Assembly (NCBI GenBank): GCA_033032865.1
Contig: JAWHQI010000065.1
Span: forward strand, 7,192,001 to 7,256,000
Direction: 5' to 3'
Length of the DNA stretch: 64,000 nt
Origin: Dactylorhiza incarnata
Taxonomy: Eukaryota; Streptophyta; Magnoliopsida; Asparagales; Orchidaceae
The position numbers were made by a program, and so were the translations under genes. Positions 11,145 to 22,671 of this stretch are shown here, one piece after another (position 1 is the first letter of the stretch; each line of letters opens with the position of its first letter). The notes under the pieces were generated by a model that made no database searches, had not been told where the DNA came from, and was given only the letters and a program-made list of their open reading frames with translations.

Positions 11145-13078
11145 TGATAATTAGTTTTTAGTCATCGTTTTTTAGGTTAGTTTATTATGTTATTTGCGTT
11201 TTTATTTTTATCTTTTGTTATATTTTATGCATGTTTTTGTTATTTTGTTATTTTCCTATTTTCAAAAACTAATGTTTTATTTTATGTTATGTTTTAATTT
11301 CATGTTTTTATATTTCTTAAGTTAATTTTATGTTATGTTCTAGTTTTATATTTTTATATTTTCTTAACTAATGCTAATGTTTTACTTTATTTTATTTTGT
11401 AGGAATATTGTCGCCGCCACCTTTGCATGAAGTCGTCGCGTTCGCCGTCGTGTGCCCGTCCATGCCGCCATCGTCGCCGCAACGCCATCGTCGCGCCGTC
11501 AATATTCATGCCGCAACGCCATGCTCGCCGCAACGCCACGTCCGCGCCATTGCCGCCACCTTTGCATGAAGTCCACGCCATCGCCGCATCAATTTGAAGA
11601 CCCAATGTAGCAGCCCAAACCCGAGCTCAAGTCCAGCCCCCAACAGGATGAACCCGAGCCTACCTTGTTGATGTTTTGGTGCAGCGAACCAGCCCTCACG
11701 TGCAGCCCTCTGAAGGATTATTTTGTAGCTGCCTTCATTATTTTCATGCTGTCCAAGCCCGTCAACATCCAGCCCACTCCATTAATCAATAGCAACTCCT
11801 TCACTTAATTGCCAAGTCCAACCGTGAGCCTTATAATTCATCCAGCTCTCCTCATCCACCATGCAGCCCGCCACCTTCTACTCTCCATGCATGCATGTCC
11901 ATTGCATTTGGCCGCCCCCTCTCTCTCCCCTTTATTATTTAATTTTCTTCCTCTTTATGTCTCATTCATTCCCCTTTGTCTCTCTCTCTCTCTCTCTTTC
12001 TCATTTATCACTCATTCATTCCCCCTCTCTATTTTCATAATGAAATTCATGCATGTACCCTCTCTCTCTTCTCCCTCATCAATACCATGCATGCACCTAT
12101 CCATTCATGCATCTCTCCACCCCATGTGTCCCTTCATCTCCTCTTCTTTCTAGATCCTTCTCCCTCTCCTATATAAGGACCCCATATCTCAAGCAAGTGG
12201 GAGGGAGAAAAGGTTGGAAGTGAAGTGCAAGAGAGTGTTTCTTCTTTGTTTCTTTGGTTAGTTTTTATTGTACTTCTTGTTTTAGTTTAATATTGTCCCT
12301 CTTCTCATTTCTTGTACTCCCCTTTTTTATCATCAATGAAAATGTTTTCTTTCTATCTTATTGTTGTTTCTCTTTTAATAATGCGTAACTAATCTTTTTG
12401 TGTTCGATCGCGATAAGCTTTGCAATGAAATAACGTTTCTTTCGTTTTATGTTTCACGTTTGTCTTTTTATTTTTGATCCGACCTTGATTTTCATCGTAT
12501 CGACTCCGTATTGCTAGTATACGGTAGTAGATTCTGATCTCCTATTCGAGTAGCCGAGAGGCTCGTGAATGTGAAAGATCACTCAAGGAAGGAAGGAGTT
12601 GCACGCAACCCTAGAGATAGGATGACGTAAATCCTCCGGATTGGAGTCAAATCCAATAGCGCGGTTCACTTCGATAATGCGACTTTAGTCCTTTTGATTT
12701 GCAAAGAGATTTCGGTCAAAACGTCTAGAAGTTAGGAGATTTAATGTTCTAGCGAGATTATTTCTTATTTTCGGATCTGCCACGGCCTTTATAAAATTGC
12801 AAATGTCAAACTAATTTATTCCGTTATTTTATTTCAAAGTGAATCGTCGGTCGAGCACTCTTTTGCAATAGTTTTATTTCTCTTTTAATTAAGTTAGTTT
12901 ATTTTTATTTTAAAAATCCATCAATCGTTCGGTAGGATAATAGAGTCGTTGTGAGTAATAGTACTTGCCTGCCCCGAGTTTAAATACGACCTTGATATAT
13001 TTTATATCATATGCTATATTTCGATAGGTACACTTGCCTTAATCGAGTATAGATTGGAGAACACAAATTTCTCTATCA
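11145..13078 (+). repeat. 5' LTR of E1
   Basis: 1934 bp, TG...CA. It contains a CpG-rich array of cgccgcaacgcca-like units at about 11410-11600, a CT-rich tract at 11960-12180 and a TATA box at 12170. Confidence 0.93.
12170..12177 (+). promoter_or_regulatory. Putative TATA box of E1 5' LTR
   Basis: TATATAAG follows a CT-rich tract, an arrangement typical of plant LTR promoters. The same sequence lies at 17271-17278 in the 3' LTR. Confidence 0.6.
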
Positions 13079-13084
13079 AGTTTT

Positions 13085-13101
13085 TGGCGCCGTTGCCGGG
13101 G
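13085..13101 (+). other. Primer binding site of E1 (tRNA-Asp)
   Basis: TGGCGCCGTTGCCGGGG starts six bases after the LTR end. It is complementary to the 3' end of plant tRNA-Asp, including CCA. This primer is characteristic of Athila-type elements. Confidence 0.9.
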
Positions 13102-13228
13102 ATATTTTTGGCAATATTACGAAAGCATCGAGTTTATTACTTCTACTAAAATTCAAAAAAAAAATATTATTATTATTATTATAAATTATAATTAACCCAC
13201 ATCATCGTTTTTCTATTTCACCTAAATT

Positions 13229-13334
13229 CCTGGAAAGGACGCTTTGGGCTTGAATTTTCATCACAGCCTCTAGTACCGCTGCAAACCCCTCACAGGGCAG
13301 ATCTCGGGAAGTCCAGGACTAACATAATCCGCCA
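13229..13334 (+). other. Motif X in the E1 leader
   Basis: A ~100-nt block with tggaaagg, tcatcaca, cctctagtaccg, aaccccTCACAGGGcag and ctcgggaagtccaggactaac. It matches the E2 leader at 58417 and, more distantly, the giant LTRs at 19044, 26351, 26649 and 31767. It lies in the untranslated leader between the primer site and the ORF, where retroelement packaging signals normally sit. The function is unknown. Confidence 0.85.
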
Positions 13335-13399
13335 AAAAAAATCAATCAAAAAAACAAATTTAATTTTCTCTTTCTTTTTTGGTAACAGCTTTTTTTATC

Positions 13400-14395
13400 A
13401 TGGAATCATCTTCTTTTTGCGCTCTTTGCGGGTCGCCCGACCACTTTAATTTTGCATGTTTTTTGGGAACCCCTCCCTCATATGATTTCAATTTTTCTGG
13501 AGTAAGTCAAAGTGGCCAATTTGACCCTTACTCTAATTTTTATCCTACTTGGGAGATGGGGAACCCGTCTTATTTTTCGCATGATTTTGCCCCGCAAAGC
13601 GCCGCGCCTCAAATTTTTAATTATATCGATAATGGGTATCTTGAATTGCAAACTTCTTTAAATAATATCAATTCGCATTTTATGACCATTATCGATTATT
13701 TTTCTCGTGAGGCTGCATCTTTTTCTTCGTCTTCTTCTTCGTCTCCTCCAATTTCTTTATGTAATGAGTCACCGGATATCCCGGCTTGTCTTATTCCTCT
13801 CGAGGAAGATAACTATTCGGATGTTCCGGATTGTTTCCTTCCTCCTTTGGATGACACGCATATGGATATTCCGGCGTGCTTCTTACCTCTTGAGGATGAC
13901 GAGACGTCTCATAATTCTCTTTCTTTTTCCGATGACGTTGGTGATTCCATTTCAGTCTTAAATTCATCTGTTCCAAATTTTTCTATTTTTAGCGAATCTT
14001 CTTTTTCTTCTTCTTCTATTTTAGATAATTCTCCTTCTTTTATTTTAGATAATCCATCTTTAGTTCTTTCTACCCCTTCTTCTCCCGAAATTTCACAAGA
14101 TTCTCTTTCTCCTTGTGAAATTTCTGTTGATGAAATTTCTTTTTCACCTTCTTCTATTCCTCTTTCTATTTCTTCTTCTTTTATCTCTTCTTCTTTTGAC
14201 GACCCCTTCTTCCCCGTTCCGCATACGGCGGAGTTCTTCAATAACTCCGTCTGTACATTCTCGGGCGTCATTCCTTTGAAGATTCCACCGCATGTCGGTG
14301 CGATTCTTCATTTCTTCTTTTTTCTTATTTACTCTCCTAAGCGCATACTTAGGGAGTTACCTCTTCACTTCAGTTTTTATTTTCCATTTAGCTAA
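13400..14395 (+). CDS. Zinc-knuckle, Ser-rich protein of E1 (331 aa, Gag-derived?)
   Basis: The ATG at 13400 begins MESSSFCALCGSPDHFNFAC, which contains a CX2CX4HX4C zinc knuckle at residues 7-20 (C7, C10, H15, C20), the nucleic-acid-binding motif of Gag nucleocapsid. The motif is unusually at the extreme N-terminus. Residues about 122-165 contain three imperfect repeats of the type DIPACLIPLEEDN / DVPDCFLPPLDDT / DIPACFLPLEDDE. The remainder is very rich in Ser, Phe, Pro and acidic residues. No capsid, protease, RT or integrase is present. Upstream in-frame codons without ATG extend to 13379, but the ATG at 13400 is the natural start. The protein could bind E1 RNA and aid its packaging into particles made by an autonomous Athila element such as E2; this is inference. 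The ORF being open over 996 nt supports recent activity or selection. Confidence 0.75.
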   Translation: MESSSFCALCGSPDHFNFACFLGTPPSYDFNFSGVSQSGQFDPYSNFYPTWEMGNPSYFSHDFAPQSAAPQIFNYIDNGYLELQTSLNNINSHFMTIIDYFSREAASFSSSSSSSPPISLCNESPDIPACLIPLEEDNYSDVPDCFLPPLDDTHMDIPACFLPLEDDETSHNSLSFSDDVGDSISVLNSSVPNFSIFSESSFSSSSILDNSPSFILDNPSLVLSTPSSPEISQDSLSPCEISVDEISFSPSSIPLSISSSFISSSFDDPFFPVPHTAEFFNNSVCTFSGVIPLKIPPHVGAILHFFFFLIYSPKRILRELPLHFSFYFPFS

Positions 14396-16235
14396 CCAAT
14401 AACGTCGGGCTCAGACGACGTTAAACAAAGAGCGCTCTTGGGAGGCACCCCTTGCTTATCCTTTTCTTTCTTTTTGTTTTTGCTTTTTTATTTTGTTTTG
14501 CAGGAATAAAACCCCCGGCAGTTTATTTGGCTCCATCATTCTTTCTCTACCTTAGGCCCGAGCCGATGTCCAGCTTAAGCATGGGGGAGCGACATCAGCA
14601 TTCGGCCTCACGAATCTGGGGAAGTCATTTTTTTAATTATTTTTACTTTATTGCACCCCCCCCCCCCCTTCTTTTCTTCTTTTCTTTTTTTCCTCATACT
14701 TACTATTCAACATTGGGGACAATGTTGAACTTTAAGCATGGGGGAGTGTTTTTCCTTTCTTTTTAAGTCTTTCAAAAAAACACAAAAAAATTTGAAAACA
14801 AAACAAAATAAAAAAAAAATTTATTATAATACTATTTTGTTTCTTTAGCCTTATGAAAAAATCCAAAAAATAAAAAAAAAATATAAAATCTATTTGAAAA
14901 TCAAAGTCAAAAATTATTTTCTATTTTTATTTTTATGCGTCTTCTAGTGATGTGTATGTCCCAGCGGTTCTTTTGTCCTAGGTAGAATTTTCTTGAATAG
15001 GTTTTCTAAACTTATTAGTTTAACATATTTTAGTTTTACGATTTTCTAATCTCTAAATATAGACATCAGTCCTTTAAGGACTATAAGTTAGCAAATTGTA
15101 GTTTTTCTTTTTATTCGGTGTTATTGCCTAGGAACGGTTGCTAAATAGCGTTATCACTTTTTCATTTAGGAATAATTCTTTCTTGGTGTCTAGAACTTGT
15201 CCCTAGCTACTCTCGAAGCATGTGCGTAGTTTTTGATTTTCACGAACTTTAGAAATGATCTAGGCCACCCTTTGACCCGTTTTAGCCTTTTTGCCAACCT
15301 AAGCATTACACCATTGCAAACTATTTTGGGCTTTTCCCATTTTCTTTGTCTAAGCTCCACTTTTCACTTTTTCACCAAAGCCAAAATGCCTAACCCTTTT
15401 TCCACACTAAACCTTGAGCTTTATGTTTACTCATTTTTGTGATGGGGTTTATATTTGAAAAATGAAAAGAAACTTGAAAGCTTACATTTGGAGCTCCTAT
15501 TTAGAAAAAGTTGTACCAAAAAGAAGAAGATCATCATAAAAAAAATTTGTGTGAAACCAAAAGAAGAAAAAAAATGAAGTTTATTCGTGGCCAGTTATGA
15601 AAAGAACATAATTACATGGCCTTGTTTTTATTTTTGAAATGAAAAATGGTGTACCTCTCAATTCTTGTTTTTGTGCTCAACTTTGGTTTAGTGTGTTTAG
15701 TTTTCCTTTTTATCTTTGAATTATCACTCCTAATCGTCTACCTAAACCAAATTATTACGCCTATTAAGTCCTAGTGATCTTTAGAACGTGTTACAAATCT
15801 GCATAGTGGAGAGAGTGTGAACGGACAAGCCTATGGACACCATCATTGATGGATTTTTTTGGAGGTTATTTTGAGGTGATTTAGAGGTAGTCGCTATTTT
15901 AGCAACCTAGTAATTCGTCTAATGCACCGTTTATTTAGAAACTCTATATTTTTGTTTTTCTTATTTTCCTAAACTTTTGGATGTCTTGTTTTAGGGATTT
16001 AGAAATGTGTAATCCTTCTTTATGTTTTAATAATATTTTTAGGTCTCCTCTTTTCAAGTTTTCTATTTTGGATATCTCACCTCACTAGTTGCTAGCATAG
16101 AAATTAGGATAGTTTAATTTTCCACATTTTGGTTTTCTTAATTATGCAACTTAAAAATTATTTTCCTTTTTGTTCCCCCTCTATTTTGATTTCCATTTGC
16201 TTGAGGACAAGCAAACTCTTAAGCATGGGGGAGTT
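14396..16235 (+). other. E1 3' non-coding region with three copies of the polypurine-tract motif
   Basis: The 16-nt string YTTAAGCATGGGGGAG occurs at 14574-14589, 14731-14746 and 16218-16233. Only the last directly precedes the 3' LTR, so the first two may act as central polypurine tracts. The block ttaaacaaagagcgctcttgggaggcacccc at 14423 is the Athila post-pol signature, and tttgcag at 14497-14503 could be a splice acceptor. A hairpin TTTGCTTG-AGGA-CAAGCAAA lies at 16196-16215. Confidence 0.75.
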
Positions 16236-18179
16236 TGATAATTAGTTTTTAGTCATCGTTTTTAGGTTAGTTTATTATGTTATTTGCGTTTTTATTTTTA
16301 TCTTTTGTTATATTTTATGCATGTTTTTGTTATTTTGTTATTTTCCTATTTTCAAAAACTAATGTTTTATTTTATGTTATGTTTTAATTTCATGTTTTTA
16401 TATTTCTTAAGCTAATTTTATGTAATGTTTTATTTTATGTTATGTTCTAGTTTTATATTTTTATATTTTCTTAACTAATGCTAATGTTTTATTTTATTTT
16501 ATTTTGTAGGAATATTGTCGCCGCCACCTTTGCATGAAGTCGTCGCGTTCGCCGTCGTGTGCCCGTCCATGCCGCCATCATCGCCGCAACTCCATCGTCG
16601 CGCCGTCAATATTCATGCCGCAACGCCATGCTCGCCGCAACGCCACGTCCGCGCCATTGCCGCCACCTTTGCATGAAGTCCACGCCATCGCCGCATCAAT
16701 TTGAAGACCCAATGTAGCAGCCCAAACCCGAGCTCAAGTCCAGCCCCCAACAGGATGAACCCGAGCCTACCCTGTTGATGTTTTGGTGCAGCCAACCAGC
16801 CCTCACGTGCAGCCCTCTGAAGGATTATTTTGTAGCTGCCTTCATTATTTTCATGCTGTCCAAGCCCGTCAACATCCAGCCCACTCCATCAATCAATAGC
16901 AGCTCATTCACTTAATTTCCAAGTCCAACCGTGAGCCTTATAATTCATCCAGCTCTCCTCATCCACCATGCAACCCGCCACCTTCTACTCTCCATGCATG
17001 CATGTCCATTGCATTTGGCCGCCCCCTCTCTCTCCCCTTTATTATTTAATTTTCTTCCTCTTTATGTCTCATTCATTCCCCTTTGTCTCTCTCTCTCTTT
17101 CTCATTTATCACTCATTCATTCCCCCTCTCTATTTTCATAATAAAATTCATGCATGTACCCTCTCTCTCTTCTCCCTCATCAATACCATGCATGCACCTA
17201 TCCATTCATGCATCTCTCCACCCCATGTGTCCCTTCATCTCCTCTTCTTTCTAGATCCTTCTCCCTCTCCTATATAAGGACCCCATATCTCAAGCAAGTG
17301 GGAGGGAGAAAAGGTTGGAAGTGAAGTGCAAGAGAGTGTTTCTTCTTTGTTTCTTTGGTTAGTTTTAATTGTACTTCTTGTTTTAGTTTAATATTGTCTC
17401 TCTTCTCATTTCTTGTACTCCCCTTTTTTATCATCAATGAAAATGTTTTCTTTCTATCTTATTGTTGTTTCTCTTTTAATAATGCGTAACTAATCTTTTT
17501 GTGTTCGATCGCGATAAGCTTTGCAATGAAATAACGTTTCTTTCGTTTTATGTTTCACGTTTGTCTTTTTATTTTTGATCCGACCTTGATTTTCATCGTA
17601 TCGACTCCGTATTGCTAGTATACGGTAGTAGATTCCGATCTACTATTCGAGTAGCCGAGAGGCTCTTGAATGTGAAAGATCACTCAAGGAAGGAAGGAGT
17701 TGCACGCAACCCTAGAGATAGGATGACGTAAATCCTCCGGATTGGAGTCAAATCCAATAGCGCGGTTCACTTCGATAATGCGACTTTAGGCTTTTTGATT
17801 TGCAAAGAGATTTCGGTCAAAACGTCTAGAAGTTAGGAGATTTAATGCTCTAGCGAGATTATTTCTTATTTTCAGATCTGCCACGGTCTTTATAAAATTG
17901 CAAATGTCAAACTAATTTATTCCGTTATTTTATTTCAAAGTGAATCGTCGGTCGAGCACTCTTTTGCAATAGTTTTATTTCTCTTTTAATTAAGTTAGTT
18001 TATTTTTATTTTCAAAATCCATCAATCATTCGGTAGGATAATAGAGTCGTTGTGAGTAATAGTACTTGCCTGCCCCGGGTTTAAATACGACCTTGATATA
18101 TTTTATATCCTATGCTATATTTCGATAGGTACACTTGCCTTAATCGAGTATAGATTGGAGAACACAAATTTCTCTATCA
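16236..18179 (+). repeat. 3' LTR of E1
   Basis: 1944 bp and nearly identical to the 5' LTR. It starts directly after the polypurine tract and ends CTCTATCA before the ACACT duplication. Confidence 0.93.
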
Positions 18180-18346
18180 ACACTACACATGTATATATAC
18201 ATAATTGAAGCAGTAAAAGAGCATAGTAAAAGCAGGTAAAGAATATGTAAAGTACAATAGGTAAAGCAGGTACATAAAATGAAAGTAACCATTGATTTAT
18301 AGGAATGCCCACACAAACCTATAGACCAAGGGGTCGTTTAGCAAGG

Positions 18347-18387
18347 CGTATCGTATAAGAAGTCACATAACCGACTTATACGATAGG
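18347..18387 (-). other. Conserved hairpin of the giant LTR (B downstream copy)
   Basis: Arms CGTATCGTATAAG (18347-18359) and CTTATACGATAGG (18375-18387) give a 13-bp stem with one mismatch. Equivalent hairpins lie at 31072-31112, 27407-27446 and 46925-46964. Confidence 0.8.
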
Positions 18388-19043
18388 GGTAGGGGTTGAA
18401 ATGCAATGTTTATGCTATGTCAGGCAAGGTATGCAGTTATGCTATGTTCATACAAGTGCAACTCACCCACTTCGACTCTATGCGCATAGACCTTTAGTTC
18501 CCCCTTTTTGGAGCTAGCTAGACTCCCATGAAACTCCCGTAGTCGCAAACGGAAGCGGTGGGTTGGGCCTCGCCCACCTCTAGGTTGGTATTCACACTAC
18601 CTAACCTAGACCTATCGTACGCCTCAACGCAAAACCGTGGAGCATCTGCGTACTCTTACTGGCTGGACCACCAGACTTTTAAGGCTAAGTGCAAATTCCA
18701 CACGTGTCGAGTCAACGTATTGACGTCGGTGTGAACGATCGTCCAATACCGAATACCCACCACCTTCATGCACATACAACATGTTATACTATATCCCGAG
18801 CAATAAAATCTCCGGGCTAACCTGCACGTCATCAATAACCTTCCGAGCCACCGGCTCACAAGACCGACCCGTCCGTAACAACAAACACTACTGAGTCACA
18901 AGCTCACCGGACTAACTAATCCGCTGCTTCAACCACCGAGCCTACCGCTCGTAAAACCAAACCAACTAACCTCCCGTAACCACGGGGTGTCAGTGTGTGT
19001 ATTGTTAAGTTAATCTTGTTCATCAACTTATCCCTATAATTTA

Positions 19044-19148
19044 TGGTTAATCTTGGACTTCCCCAGGATTACCCTGTGAGGGGCTCGCTACGGTACTAGG
19101 AACCATAATGGGATGAAACCCCAAAGTTCCCTTTCTCAAGACACTTAG
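19044..19148 (-). other. Motif X in the B downstream LTR
   Basis: On the minus strand: tcttgagaaaggg, tcatcccat, cctagtaccgtagcgagcccc, tcacagggtaatcc and gaagtccaagattaacc. It matches 31767-31871 in the other B LTR and 26649-26750 in C, and more distantly the Athila leaders at 13229 and 58417. Confidence 0.85.
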
Positions 19149-20807
19149 TGTTGTTGGTATCTACCCGTAAGGATACCCTCCTCGTCATTACTCTTGGATT
19201 AACCATAAGTGACTTATGACTTCTCAAGACGATCTTTCGTCGACCCCGAGTGCAACTTACCTCTAACTCACTAGGCACACTTTTACTATCTATAATCCTT
19301 CTTGTTGACCATCATACCTTCTCAACTAAACTAGGTAAACCACTTACCTTCCATCCCTCCTAAGGATCCACTTGATTCTCAAATTTCACAGTTTTACTAT
19401 ACGCAGACCAAATGAGTTATATGACGCTCACAACTAGAGGTACTCCAAATATTTATCCAACTGACCCAAGCTATTTACTGGAGGTCTATCATGATATTAT
19501 AAGACTAATTCCAGAGAATCAAATTTTTCCCTAATTAATTAATATTTATTTTAATTTCTCCAAACATTTGCCAAGTGTGAAATTGAACATGAAGTGTAAG
19601 TAAATCTTATGATATGGATCTCCAAAAATTATGATAACTCTATGGTGACTAAATAACATCAGAAACAGCATATCATATTTTTAAAGTAAGAAATTTTCCT
19701 CTAATTTAATTATTTATCATCTATCCAAAATCATAGTTTTATGAAGGAACTACCAAAAAGATCAACACTAAAATTATGGGAAAATTACCAAGCTCTATTA
19801 TTCATCAGAAAAGGCTACTGACTAAGTTTCAGGATTTAAGAAAATCAGTTTCTTACTTAAATAAATACTTTTAGAAAACCTCAAATTAGATAAATTGTGA
19901 AGTAGCCTACTAATTTAAGTCTTCAAAAATTCTATAAAAATTTACAGAGGTTTCAAATGTCCAGAAAGGTCCTATCACCAATTTTCACAATTTAAAAATG
20001 AGTTTTGAACTCTCAAACATTTTTCTTAAGTCTAAATCAAAACAGGTGCCTTGTGAAAGAAGTACTGATTAAATCATTTAATAAAATTCACAAAAATTAC
20101 CAGAGGTCTAAACCATGATTATAAGGGCACCAACAAAGTCTCATCATCATCCAAGACATTTTAAGTATGTAAAAATTTCTTATAAGAAGTTTCCCTAGCG
20201 GGGTTATGTCCTAATTCAAAGGGAATATTGACTCCTAAAATTCTTATAAAATTATCCAGTGCCTATTTACCCTAACTTTGACCCTATTTGTCCTAACTTG
20301 GGTTTACAAAATACACAAACAAAATAGTCCCAATTGGGCTGATAATTTTACCAAGGTCATACAGCAACCCTAGGGAGCACCCACCAAAATTTGGAGGGCA
20401 TTGAAGGTCATTTGACCCACTAATTAATTATTAGATGATTTATGAAATTATTTCAAAAACCTTAGAAAAAGGTTCTCCTAAAAATCCCATCTTTGGATAT
20501 GATGTGTGTGTGGGTATTAATAGACTATGTTTCAAATCTCAAGTCCATATCATTTCCCAATCAAAAGTTATTCAAGAAAAGGTGACTGTCCTACACTAGG
20601 GACCAGCCACACCAAAATGGACCTACAGGGAGCTACAGAACTCCTTTTGGGGTGAAATCAATTTTAAAACACAGTAGACTCCAAGGCCTAAAACTTTGAT
20701 GTTGACCACTTTTTCATCAGAGGACCCTAAGTATTTTTAATAATTAAAATAAACTTCAGCATAAAGTGTGACAGAAATTAATATAACATTTAGTTATTAA
20801 CTGAAAC

Positions 20808-21075
20808 TGCGTTCGACGAAAGATATACAGCGCTCGACGAATGTTGAACACCTCCCGTTCGATGAAATATTTCCTGCGGTCGACTAAATCAGATAACTCT
20901 GCGTTCGACTAACTTAATGGATAGGAGCGCTCGACGAAAACCTTCCGTTCGACTAAATCTTAATATACAGCGCTCGACTAAATTCGAAGACCTCCCGTTC
21001 GACGAAATCTTCGTTCGACGAAATATTTCGTTCGACGAACTAGTTCGTTCGACGAACTTCTTGCGGCGCTTGACT
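20808..21075. repeat. TTCGACGAA near-palindrome array in B downstream LTR
   Basis: About 13 units of SGYTCGACKAA (for example gcgttcgacgaa, gcgctcgacgaa, ccgttcgactaa) spaced mostly 17-22 bp. Central TCGA is palindromic, and the array is CpG-rich within AT-rich DNA. The partner array in the other LTR is at about 33765-34060 and has one extra unit. Confidence 0.85.
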
Positions 21076-22497
21076 AATTAAATGATATAACTTAAATGTA
21101 ATTAAATCGATCTGACGACTCTCCATCATCGTTCCCGATCGTTGGACGGCTCGCGAGAGCCCGTCCTGGGACTTTTTGTGGGGTGATTTTCCGGCCACCT
21201 ACGACTCTTTCTGGCCAGCCAATGCCAACACCACCTCTGTTGAGGTGGTGGTCGGCGATAGGAGGTGGTTGGCCGGCCGAAGGTGGTCGGATCTAGGTTT
21301 TTGAGCAGGGAAAAGAGGGCTCAATCTGAGCCCTTTCGGAAGCGGAATCCGAGCCCAATTGAGCTCGGATCTAGCCCCAAATCATGATATGATCTAGCAC
21401 CAAGGGAGGGGAACAGATCGGACCTGTGTGGAGTGGTGATTCCTTGTCGTTATCTGATTAGCCATGGCCGACCTCCCTCATTGAGCTCCTTGCCGATATG
21501 AGTCTCATTTGCACGATTGCTCCAAGTAAAAGGGGGAAAAACACTCCTCTCAGCCCTCTGAAGCTTTTAAAGGGATCAATTAGGAGAGGGGGAGGTTACA
21601 ACATTGAAAACCATTAATGGCCATCAAGCCAAAATTTCGGCCATGGTGAAATCCATTGAATTCAGCCATCTTGAGGGCTGGAAATCCCCTTAAGCTTCTT
21701 GTAACAGCCTGAGGAGATGAATGGATGGTGAGGGGAGACGAATGAGGGATCAATTTGCCTTCATTGCCATTAATCCTCCTTTAATGGCCATTTTCTCTCT
21801 CTTCAAATTGGGGGAAGCTCCCAATTTCTCTCTCCTAGTCACCATTTCCAGAAATTGGATGACTCTTTGAGTAAATCTCAGCCTCATAAATTAATGGGCT
21901 ACTCCAATTGGGCCTGGCCCAAGTGGATTGAGTCTAATTTGGGCAAACTAGGTTATTTTGACCTAAATTAAGACAAATTTGACTTTGGTCAAATTAATCA
22001 AGTGGGTTGACCCCAAAGGATGGCTTGGGCTCCATTGGCTTCCCTGAAGGGTTAGGAAGGTCTAGGTAGGGTCAATTTGGCAAAGTGAGGGTGAATTGCC
22101 CCTTATTAGGGCACTTTGACCAAATTGAGGTTTAGGGAAAATTGGTAAATTGGAGGCCCCATGATGGGCCTTTTTGGTCCATTAGGATTCTAGTACCCAT
22201 ACAAGGGTAGGGGCATGGTCAATTTGGCATGGTGGAGGCTAATTGACCTTAATTGAGCTAGTTTGACCAATTTATGGTTAAGGTTGACTTTAGTCAAATT
22301 GGCCTCTTAGGTTGACCCCAATGGGTCACTGGTGCTTCAAGGAGACCTCTAATGGTTTAGGGACGATATTGTGGGGCCAAGGTTCAAGGTGGGGCCCCTA
22401 AATCCAATCATAGGCTTGCTAACTGGAAATTACTATTTGCAGACCAAGGTGGTTTTCTCCTTCTCACCTATGTTCACAAGGTCTTGAGCTCTTCCTA

Positions 22498-22530
22498 TGG
22501 TTTTGTCATGACCTAGTCATGACAAAACCA
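22498..22530. repeat. Long inverted repeat near U3 start of B downstream LTR
   Basis: Arms TGGTTTTGTCATGAC and GTCATGACAAAACCA (15 nt each) are separated by CTA. In the other B LTR the spacer is TA, giving a perfect 32-nt palindrome. Confidence 0.9.
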
Positions 22531-22563
22531 ACTTAGGGGTCTAGCTGTTTGGGGTATGTTACA

Positions 22564-22671
22564 AATCCCAATAAACAAAAAGAATAATTTCGTCCTCGAA
22601 ATTCACGTTAGGCTTGCGGGGTTTTCACCGAGAGTGACTGAACGTAACATCCCCTAAGAACTGAAACTATT
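22564..22671 (-). other. B interior, segment next to the downstream LTR
   Basis: 108 bp between the LTR and the C insertion. In element orientation it ends ...tttgtttattgggatt before the LTR. The polypurine tract is only weakly developed (ttgggatt). Confidence 0.6.

Larger units (their letters stand above)
11145..18179 (+). mobile_element. Element E1: non-autonomous Athila-like LTR retrotransposon with a zinc-knuckle ORF
   Basis: Complete element with target duplication ACACT (11140-11144 and 18180-18184), LTRs TGATAATTAG...CTCTATCA, a tRNA-Asp primer site at 13085-13101, and a polypurine tract directly before the 3' LTR. The 3.1-kb interior has one small ORF and no pol. The leader (13229-13334) and the post-ORF block (14396-14460) match the autonomous Athila element E2 at 58417-58520 and 63867-63935, so E1 is a relative whose gag-pol has been replaced or lost. 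The two LTRs are nearly identical; differences include a 17-bp repeat-mediated insertion and a CT microsatellite length change. This indicates a recent insertion. Confidence 0.92.
10587..22563 (-). repeat. Downstream LTR of element B, interrupted by E1
   Basis: 10587-11144 and 18185-22563 together match 30351-35537 throughout. Net length without E1 and its duplicated ACACT is about 4.94 kb, shorter than the other LTR mainly because of a 233-bp deletion (equivalent to 32993-33225) with microhomology TAC, and a missing ~16-bp array unit near 20870. The LTRs differ by scattered substitutions only. Confidence 0.9.

Noticed and set aside
11809..12176. Open frames in the CT-rich part of the E1 LTR (also 16931-17277)
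   Set aside because: They lie in U3 just before the TATA box, are low-complexity, and are duplicated only because LTRs are duplicated.
20808..21075. CRISPR-like regularly spaced repeat
   Set aside because: Units are 9-12 bp, degenerate, with short irregular spacing, inside a plant LTR; no Cas genes. It is an LTR palindrome array.
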